Of a DNA stretch of 35,174 nucleotides, positions 29,435 to 35,174 are shown one piece after another. Under the pieces are notes generated by a model that was not told the DNA's origin, did no database searches, and saw only the letters and a list, made by a program, of their open reading frames with translations. Source of the stretch: Willaertia magna. Lineage: Eukaryota; Heterolobosea; Eutetramitea; Acrasida; Naegleriidae. The stretch lies in NCBI GenBank assembly GCA_902984215.1, contig CADWAF010001103.1, positions 1 through 35,174 of the forward strand, given 5' to 3'. How positions within the stretch are numbered: position 1 is the first letter of the stretch; every line of letters starts with the position of its first letter. A program made the translations under genes and the position numbers.

Positions 29435-31690
29435 TTATTGACCTATTATTATGAATGCCTTACTTGAAAGGTCAACCATGTTATCATCAAACAAATCTTT
29501 GAAGATGGCCATTACTTGTTGAATACTGTTAATTGCAATGGCATCTATCTCTATAATTTCATTTGTTGAATAATAAATATTATCAACCATTTTAAATGTT
29601 TCTACACATAATTTGGCATTGAATTTGTTACTTTGTTTTGTCATTACTTTAATGTTCAACTCTCGTAGTTCAGTAATTTTTCCAATAAGTATCGAATCAG
29701 TAAGTCCAACTAAAGTAAATCTAATAAAATCACCTTTTTGTAATAAAATATTATTCCATTGTAAACAAGAACAACTAACAAAATCATTAAATATTCCAAA
29801 TTTATACGGTCCCACCCACTTTAATGATACTTTTCTTTTCTCTCTTTTCCATTCAATTTCTTTATACAACACATCATCTTTTTCTGAAATAGGTAAAGTT
29901 AAATATCCTTCATTTCTTTTAATTCTTTCAATTTTTGAACTATCTTCTACTTTATAATCACTATAAAATTGCATTTTACAATTCTTCTCTTCATTAATCA
30001 ATAATTTATATTGTATATTTGAAAGTGACACCTGTACCTTTTCTTTTGTATCAATCAACCTTAATTCTTCATCTTTATAAATCGTTCCTTTCATTATAGG
30101 TACTCCTAACTCATCATAAAGTAATTCATCTATCCTTACAAACAATTGACTTTGATTTTGTATTACAACCACTACATCCCCAATCCTAAATATCTCACTT
30201 ACAAAACTATCATCCTTTTCTTTACCAATCCTTATAAACATTAACTTTTTTTCTCCTTTAAAAAAGTAATTCCCTTCTTTTATCTTTTCTTGTTGTTGTG
30301 TCATACCATTATTATTACCATTCTCTGGAAATAATACAGTGGAGACATCCTTTAAGGAAGAGGATCTTACATTTGGGGCAGGTGATTTATAATTTATAGA
30401 CGACTTTGGTGTTGTAGTAGAAGTGTTATTATTATTTGCAGTGGCTGATAAAGGTGTAGTTGGCGTTTTCACTAAATCTGATTCTAATAAAGAAAGATTA
30501 AATCTCTTTCTGGTTGGTGTAATAATTGTAGCTGCATCTTCTTTCCTTTTCTTTTTAGGTGTTGTTAATAATATATTATTTATATCTTTATAATTAATTA
30601 CGTTTTCTTCATTAAATTTTCTTTCTAATGTTATAATCATTTGAATAACTGCATCTTTATCTATAATTGGTAATTTTGTAATTTTTGCAAATTCTAAAAC
30701 TTCACTTGTCAATTCAAGATTATCTTTAACAAATAGAAAATTAGTTTCTAACACATTTTGTTTACCCAAATTATTATCAATTAAAGCGCCTCCCGCTTCT
30801 AGTATTGGTTTCCAATCATCTACAAATTTCTTATTTTCTTCTTTATAAATAATTTTCACATTACTTCCATAAAATACCCTTTTCTCTTTCATTAAACATT
30901 CTAATGATCTATTGAATTGTTGTTCTTTCTCAATTAGTTGGTTTGTTAATCTATTTCTATAAGATCCTCTTTTTAATAAATAAGATTTAATTTCATTTTC
31001 ATTTAAAATTAAATCATTTTTTGTAATGCAATCATCTATCCATTCTTTTTTAAGTAGTGGAATATTAAATAATAAAGAAATTAAATAAGAAGGTTTAGAA
31101 GATGGTTTATCAGCAATTAAAATTATTTTCTTTTTACTAAATTTATCATAATTAGAATTGTAAAGTTGTGGAATAATCTTTCCCCCATTTTCCTTAATCT
31201 TTTTCATATAATTCTCTCTTTCTTGTTGACTTGCAATTGCTGACGTTATTACAAAATAAATATCTTCAAATATTAATTTAGGTTTTTCTTCTTCACTGTT
31301 AAATAGTTCTTCTGAAAGTGAGCTACTACAGTTTGAATTGTTATCTATAAGTTCTTGGCTTTCTAAACTTCTTTCATCTGTCATTAGTTGAGAACTATTA
31401 TCTTCTGAATCATATTCTTCATTCAAAACTTCCAATTTAGATTGATTAATAAGCAATTGATATTTTTTACTTTCACTCATCTTTTTATTAGTGTTGACAA
31501 CGAGGGTATTAGTTTTATTATTTACATTCTTTTTTCTGTTTTTTCTGGAACGTATAGTTGTTACTTCTTCCTCTTCAGAAGATATTAAATCACTAGAATT
31601 AAAACTCTTTTCTGTATCTTCAGAAACATATGGATCTGTTTCTTGTGTATTTTCTTCAAATTTTCGTTTTTTCACATTGTCGTTTTCCAT
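29435..31690 (-). CDS. Tandem-BRCT and BAH-like protein (53BP1/Crb2-like)
   Basis: A 751-residue nuclear protein. After an acidic, Ser-rich N-terminus with basic clusters come two BRCT domains in the 53BP1/Crb2 arrangement. BRCT1 is about 139-239 (FEDIYFVITSAIA, ENGGKIIPQL, IILIADKPS, NIPLLKKEWIDDC, ending SYLLKRG). BRCT2 is about 270-360 (FYGSNVKIIYKEENKKFVDD, ILEAGGALIDNN, FLFVKDN, LPIIDKDAVIQMI). BRCT2 lacks the usual Trp. A Thr/Asn-rich linker with TTP motifs follows. A BAH-like domain (about 495-580: FRIGDVVVVIQNQSQLFVRI, then IMKGTIYKDEEL) and a further beta-rich region (KWVGPYKFGIFNDF) close the protein. It probably recognises modified histones or phosphoproteins in the DNA-damage response. 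The TTP/TPTRKR sites suggest CDK control. The single exon is complete; the ATG at 31690 is the first in frame. Confidence 0.8.
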   Translation of the reverse strand: MENDNVKKRKFEENTQETDPYVSEDTEKSFNSSDLISSEEEEVTTIRSRKNRKKNVNNKTNTLVVNTNKKMSESKKYQLLINQSKLEVLNEEYDSEDNSSQLMTDERSLESQELIDNNSNCSSSLSEELFNSEEEKPKLIFEDIYFVITSAIASQQERENYMKKIKENGGKIIPQLYNSNYDKFSKKKIILIADKPSSKPSYLISLLFNIPLLKKEWIDDCITKNDLILNENEIKSYLLKRGSYRNRLTNQLIEKEQQFNRSLECLMKEKRVFYGSNVKIIYKEENKKFVDDWKPILEAGGALIDNNLGKQNVLETNFLFVKDNLELTSEVLEFAKITKLPIIDKDAVIQMIITLERKFNEENVINYKDINNILLTTPKKKRKEDAATIITPTRKRFNLSLLESDLVKTPTTPLSATANNNNTSTTTPKSSINYKSPAPNVRSSSLKDVSTVLFPENGNNNGMTQQQEKIKEGNYFFKGEKKLMFIRIGKEKDDSFVSEIFRIGDVVVVIQNQSQLFVRIDELLYDELGVPIMKGTIYKDEELRLIDTKEKVQVSLSNIQYKLLINEEKNCKMQFYSDYKVEDSSKIERIKRNEGYLTLPISEKDDVLYKEIEWKREKRKVSLKWVGPYKFGIFNDFVSCSCLQWNNILLQKGDFIRFTLVGLTDSILIGKITELRELNIKVMTKQSNKFNAKLCVETFKMVDNIYYSTNEIIEIDAIAINSIQQVMAIFKDLFDDNMVDLSSKAFIIIGQ

Positions 31691-31721
31691 TTTTTTTGTA
31701 TTTGTTCGTTATTGTTTTTCT

Positions 31722-31743
31722 GGCGGGAACAACAGTGGCGGGA
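31722..31743 (+). promoter_or_regulatory. Two E2F-like sites upstream of the BRCT gene
   Basis: GGCGGGAAC at 31722-31730 and GGCGGGAG at 31737-31744 lie 32-54 nt before the BRCT gene's ATG. They match the E2F/DP core (GGCGGGAA) in both spacing and position. A Myb-like AACCGTTG lies at 31763-31770. In AT-rich DNA such GC words are unlikely by chance, and the target, a checkpoint-type gene, is the kind E2F regulates. Confidence 0.5.
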
Positions 31744-31787
31744 GTTTTAAAAAAAAGAATATAACCGTTGTAGTCTAACAACAATAA

Positions 31788-33119
31788 TTAATAGCCTCTG
31801 GTTGTAGAGTAGATAACTAGAAAGATAAAAACGCCAGCTAGAATAATAACAAAGAAACAGGTTAAATAAAGAATGACTGCAACATAATGTCTTTTGCTAG
31901 AAGGTACGGAGATTACTTTGAAACTAGTACAGGAAGGAATGAATTTGATTTGTTTGTCTTTGCAAAATCTAAACTTACATTTTCCTTCTCTGTACGGAAT
32001 TCTAAACTGAAAAGGTGTATGATAGACACCATCTGATTTTGTCAATTTTTGTGAATAATATACTTTTACATGTGGACATCTTACTGATGTCGTAGTTGAC
32101 TCAATTCTTACTTCAGAGCTTTCACTACAATGATTTAATAATATTGGAACAATATCTTCTATTGGTCTAACCTTAATAATTTTACTTTCTTGACTGACAA
32201 CCCTTGCAGGTATCCCTTTTTGAAATCGGGATGGTTGTTCTTTTTCTAATACATAACCAGCTCTATGAGAACCTCTTAACAAAGAAATAAGAAAATCAAG
32301 TAAGAAACTGTCGTAAAAAGAGCAAGACCCAATAACTTCAGATACAACTCTGATTTTTGATACACCAATGAGTGAGAAACTTCTATTTGGGGGAACTATA
32401 AATTTACTTGAAATATCTAATTGTGAGGTTACTCCATCTATTAGAAGAAGAGCTTTATGTGTTAGATTAGAAATATATTTACTTTTTTTTTGAATATCCT
32501 CTCCAGACATAGTTGAAAGAGAATTATCTGAATAACTATTATTTCTATTACATTTTCTAGTGTTAACCACTGAAAAGAAATCAGAGAGAAATGTTTCATA
32601 ATTTAAAAATTGATTTCCATTTTGTAAAAGGAACCCGTTCTTGTCAGCATATCCACTGTATATTAAAAGAAATTGACTTTTGTAAGAATTACTATTGATA
32701 TAACATTCCCCCAGAATGGTCATTGCTTTTTCGATATTTTCAATGGTTGCTTCTTCATCAGTTAATACAATTACTTTTGCAAAATGCAGTTCTTGAAGTA
32801 AGATAGTTTGTAATTCATTAAAGTAGAATTGTGAGTAATTGTATTTTGCTTCACCAGTTAACATTGATTGAGGATTACAATTGCATTTAGTATTTTGAAT
32901 AAGCAAAGCTAGTTGACAAACTGAAGAGGCAGTTGACAGAGGCATTTCTATGGAATAGTTATTGTCATTAGATGTTTCTTCTGGTGTTTCAGTTTTACAA
33001 TTTACCATTTCGGAGGTGGGAAATGAATTAATGGACATTGTTCTTTCCCCTTCTTCTGAATTCAAATTAGGGGAAGAAGATGTTTCTGTAGCAAAAGAAA
33101 CCCTACTATTAATACTCAT
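31788..33119 (-). CDS. Membrane-anchored pseudo-caspase-like protein
   Basis: A 443-residue protein. Residues of about 66-235 follow the caspase/metacaspase fold: SVCQLALLIQNTKC (first strand), FNELQTILLQELHFAKVIVL, then TDEEATIENIEKAM, and FLLIYSGYADKNGF in the place of the FYFSGHG strand. HKALLLIDGVTSQ stands in the place of the LLIDACHSG strand. Both catalytic residues are absent: His of SGH is Tyr157 and the active Cys region reads DGVTSQ. The rest includes FRFCKDKQIKFIPSCTSFKV and ends in one transmembrane helix (about 413-436), so it is probably tail-anchored. It is likely a catalytically dead regulator or scaffold. The fold call is by pattern; a distant non-caspase origin is possible. 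Confidence 0.6.
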   Translation of the reverse strand: MSINSRVSFATETSSSPNLNSEEGERTMSINSFPTSEMVNCKTETPEETSNDNNYSIEMPLSTASSVCQLALLIQNTKCNCNPQSMLTGEAKYNYSQFYFNELQTILLQELHFAKVIVLTDEEATIENIEKAMTILGECYINSNSYKSQFLLIYSGYADKNGFLLQNGNQFLNYETFLSDFFSVVNTRKCNRNNSYSDNSLSTMSGEDIQKKSKYISNLTHKALLLIDGVTSQLDISSKFIVPPNRSFSLIGVSKIRVVSEVIGSCSFYDSFLLDFLISLLRGSHRAGYVLEKEQPSRFQKGIPARVVSQESKIIKVRPIEDIVPILLNHCSESSEVRIESTTTSVRCPHVKVYYSQKLTKSDGVYHTPFQFRIPYREGKCKFRFCKDKQIKFIPSCTSFKVISVPSSKRHYVAVILYLTCFFVIILAGVFIFLVIYSTTRGY

Positions 33120-33540
33120 GAGTATTTTTTAACAAATTATTTAATTTCTATTTATATTTTAGTGAACAGTTATGCACTTCTTATAATAATAGCACTGTAT
33201 TTTTAAATTAATGAATTCAAAAGATTGACTTTCACCAACTTTAAACTATACCTTAAACGTTGATTTTTGTCGGTCATTTGTAATTTAAACAATTAAGAGG
33301 AGGTTCCATTGTAAATGATGAGAGGGAATATGAACCTTAGTAAAAGTGAATCCCGTTGACATAAACCTTTTATACTATCATAGCGCAACGTTACTTCTAA
33401 TTTCCAATAAGCAAAAACCTTTCCTTTTAGCATTACATTATGGTTCTAAGAAGTAGATTTAATTCAAAACAAGCTTGCTGGTATTTAAAGCAGTTTTCTA
33501 CTGTTATAATCATAATAGTAATCATCAAAAGAAAAAAACA
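33120..33540. promoter_or_regulatory. Divergent intergenic region
   Basis: 421 nt between the pseudo-caspase (minus) and the Pro/Arg-repeat protein (plus), so both promoters lie here. Words that stand out are GAGGAGGTTCC near 33298 and CCAATAAG near 33403. In-frame sequence upstream of 33541 has no ATG and no coding composition, so it is leader. No RNA gene found. Confidence 0.4.
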
Positions 33541-34563
33541 ATGAACAGCAAGAAATTCCTAGCGCTAGCTTGTGTTTGCATCATCATTATTTTAAGTTTC
33601 GTTTGCTTCTCTTCATCTCAAGAGAATAACAACAATAACAATAACCATCCAAGACCAAGACCATCGGGAAGACATCCAAGACCAGAACCTACAAGAAGAC
33701 CAAGACCTCAACCTTCTTTAAGACCTAGACCAGAACCATCACAACAACCAAGACCACAACCTTCCTCAAGAAGACCAAGACCAGAACCAACAAAATCTTA
33801 CACATTAATCGAAGTTAATAATCCGTTAAATGAAACATTATCTCCAAAGTCAACTAAGCAATATACTCTAAAATTAAGTAACAAACAAAAGGTCAATTTA
33901 TTCTACATGCAATATGGTAAAAACCTAAAAACATCTATTTCTATTGAATTATCTTCTAAAGCAAGAAACGTTGAAGGTACTAATGTTGTAATTGTTGGAA
34001 AAACATTAAAGGGAAATTTATTGACATGCTCTAGACACACCGGTTGTACTTATACAATTACAGTAACAAACAATGATGAAGGTGAGTCAAACAATGTTCT
34101 TATTCAAAGTGTAGATTCAATTGCAACTATTAATGGATGTAATGAGAGACCAGAAGCAACTACAGCATCTGAAGGAACTAGGGGTAGAAAAAGATCACCA
34201 AAAGGTACAATAATTGCAACTGCAGTTTTGGGTTTCCTTACTGCTCTCTTAATTGTTTGTGTATTTGCATTATCATTGAAATTAAGAAAAGTAAAGAAAG
34301 AATTAGCTTTACTTAAGAAGAATGTTGCAGTTGAACAAACAGCCGTTGTCCCAAATACTGAGTTAAATGAAGTTGAAAGTGTTGAAGAAACAAATAATTT
34401 AGTGCAAGCTCAAAACAATACTTTTATGAATAGTCAACCTGTTGTAGTTCCACAACAATTTGTAAATTATACCCAATATCCACAAATGTATCCTGTTTTA
34501 ATGGTTCCAAATACTACTCACCCAATTAACATACAACCAATTAATACTCAACAAAAAGAATAA
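33541..34563 (+). CDS. Type I membrane protein with Pro-Arg repeats
   Basis: A 340-residue protein. Signal peptide: MNSKKFLALACVC and on to about residue 26. Then comes a poly-Asn run, and seven imperfect RPRPxPS/T units (residues about 36-84; nucleotides 33646-33792). A beta-rich extracellular domain follows (SYTLIEVNNPLNETLSPKST, TSISIELSSKARNVEGTN, LLTCSRHTGCTYTITVTNN). A dibasic RGRKRSPKG precedes one transmembrane helix (about 222-247, TIIATAVLGFLTALLIVCVF). A cytosolic tail rich in Gln, Asn and Pro closes the protein. The frame is open upstream but the first ATG is at 33541, which places the signal peptide correctly. It is probably a surface receptor or adhesin-like protein of unknown ligand. 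Confidence 0.85.
   Translation: MNSKKFLALACVCIIIILSFVCFSSSQENNNNNNNHPRPRPSGRHPRPEPTRRPRPQPSLRPRPEPSQQPRPQPSSRRPRPEPTKSYTLIEVNNPLNETLSPKSTKQYTLKLSNKQKVNLFYMQYGKNLKTSISIELSSKARNVEGTNVVIVGKTLKGNLLTCSRHTGCTYTITVTNNDEGESNNVLIQSVDSIATINGCNERPEATTASEGTRGRKRSPKGTIIATAVLGFLTALLIVCVFALSLKLRKVKKELALLKKNVAVEQTAVVPNTELNEVESVEETNNLVQAQNNTFMNSQPVVVPQQFVNYTQYPQMYPVLMVPNTTHPINIQPINTQQKE
33646..33792 (+). repeat. Coding RPRPxP[ST] repeats
   Basis: About 49 residues of alternating Arg/Pro units, such as RPRPQPS, RPRPEPS and RPRPEPT. A positively charged polyproline stretch just outside the membrane could bind polyanions, or SH3-like proteins if exposed to the cytosol. Length is likely to vary between strains. 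Confidence 0.8.
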
Positions 34564-35069
34564 TTTATTCAATATATTAAAACCCTGTAAAGTATTTGTC
34601 AAATCAATAAATTACATTAAGTTTGAAATTAATAACCCAGCAACACAATAAAGATCGATACATATATCTCGAACAATAAAGTTTTATCAAATAAATATTT
34701 AACAACAACCATTAAATTATACAATTAAAAAATAAAACTCAGAGTCCATCATTTACATAACCAAGAGTACTAATAAGGAGCTTCGATTCCCGTTGTGGTT
34801 AGTCAACTTAAACATATTGTAAAATATCAAAAAGATTATTAAAAAATTAAAAAAAATGTCTAATGTTCAAAACTGATTGCATTTGATAATTGATAGTGAT
34901 CAAATTATAATTAGTGTTCTTCCCAACTGCAAAACAAAATTTATAAAACAAATCAATGAAAAAATATTAAACATACATTAAAATCCAAATAACCACCAAA
35001 AACAACCAAAATAATCAAAACCGTAACTAAGTATAAATATATATTTAAAAGAAGATAGTACTTCGAGAA
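34564..35069. other. Intergenic region before tRNA
   Basis: 506 nt. The first 50 carry the 3' end of the membrane protein gene. GGAGCTTCGATTCCCGTTG at about 34780 contains a T-arm-like loop but its stems do not pair, so it is not called as a tRNA. No ORF seen. Confidence 0.45.
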
Positions 35070-35143
35070 GCAGCGGTAGATCAGTTGGTTAGATCGTAAG
35101 CCTAACACGCTTAAGGTCACGAGTTCAAGCCTCGTTCGCTGTA
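35070..35143 (+). tRNA. tRNA-Val(AAC)
   Basis: Full cloverleaf. Acceptor GCAGCGG (35070-35076) pairs with TCGCTGT (35136-35142), discriminator A at 35143. D-stem GATC/GATC. Anticodon stem TAAGC/GCTTA closes loop CTAACAC, anticodon AAC (35104-35106), which with A34 read as inosine decodes Val GTN codons. T-stem ACGAG/CTCGT closes TTCAAGC. No intron. The acceptor has G-U pairs at 1-72 and 7-66; a G-U at the first pair is unusual. A short T-run (35148-35151) could end Pol III transcription. No CCA is encoded, as expected in eukaryotes. Confidence 0.88.
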
Positions 35144-35174
35144 TTCATTTTATACATGCTTTGCTATAAAATAT

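Noticed and set aside
34775..34800. tRNA-like T-arm (CTTCGATTCCCG)
   Set aside because: The five bases on either side of the loop do not pair and no anticodon or acceptor stem can be drawn around it.

Overview
This is an AT-rich stretch of nuclear DNA from a unicellular eukaryote. It has short GT-AG introns (about 43-97 nt), the standard genetic code (most genes end in TAA), compact genes on both strands, and eukaryote-only families: a Rho-type GTPase, protein kinases, an F-box/LRR protein, a TM2-domain protein, VMA22, a mitochondrial carrier and a tandem-BRCT protein. The low GC, tiny introns and gene style suggest a free-living amoeba of the Naegleria/Willaertia (Heterolobosea) kind. That is an inference; nothing here proves the genus.

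Layout. 1-772 is AT-rich DNA with two small tandem duplications. 773-1324 (+) is a Rho-like GTPase. 1502-2862 (-) is a secreted cysteine-rich protein whose frame is interrupted. 3093-5704 (+) fuses a degenerate GTPase-like domain to a protein kinase, followed by a divergent kinase-like gene (5744-6982, +). 7073-8646 (-) is ADP-ribosylarginine hydrolase in five exons, one of 17 nt. 8813-9772 (-) is a scramblase-family protein. 10179-11783 (+) is a nuclear protein with a possible p53/CSL-like DNA-binding region. 11918-12510 (+) is a short mitochondrial PPR-like protein. 12630-13531 (+) is a TM2-domain membrane protein. 13861-14656 (+) is a frame-broken helical protein. 14657-17092 is a gene desert with a perfect 32-nt palindrome.

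From 17093 come an F-box/LRR gene, a decayed antisense copy of the 3' half of a mitochondrial carrier gene (19242-19510), a protein with a ubiquitin-like domain inserted in a second domain (19927-21168, +), and the carrier gene itself (21379-22379, -, with one frame break). Then follow a possible small secreted ORF, an RCC1-like protein (22802-24207, -), a membrane metallophosphoesterase (24280-25308, -), an ASF1-like protein (25514-25924, +), an unknown protein (25977-26501, +), VMA22 (26531-27106, -), an MFS transporter (27697-29356, +), a BRCT-BAH protein with E2F-like promoter words (29435-31690, -), a membrane-anchored pseudo-caspase (31788-33119, -), a Pro/Arg-repeat type I membrane protein (33541-34563, +) and tRNA-Val(AAC) (35070-35143, +).

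The genes do not form one pathway. Themes are signalling (GTPase, kinases, scramblase), chromatin and cell cycle (ASF1-like, BRCT-BAH, E2F-like sites), and membrane or secreted proteins. Several families carry degraded active sites: the pseudo-GTPase, the pseudo-caspase and a metallophosphoesterase with a changed metal motif. Four genes have small frame disruptions, which could be assembly indels, recent decay or ultrashort introns.
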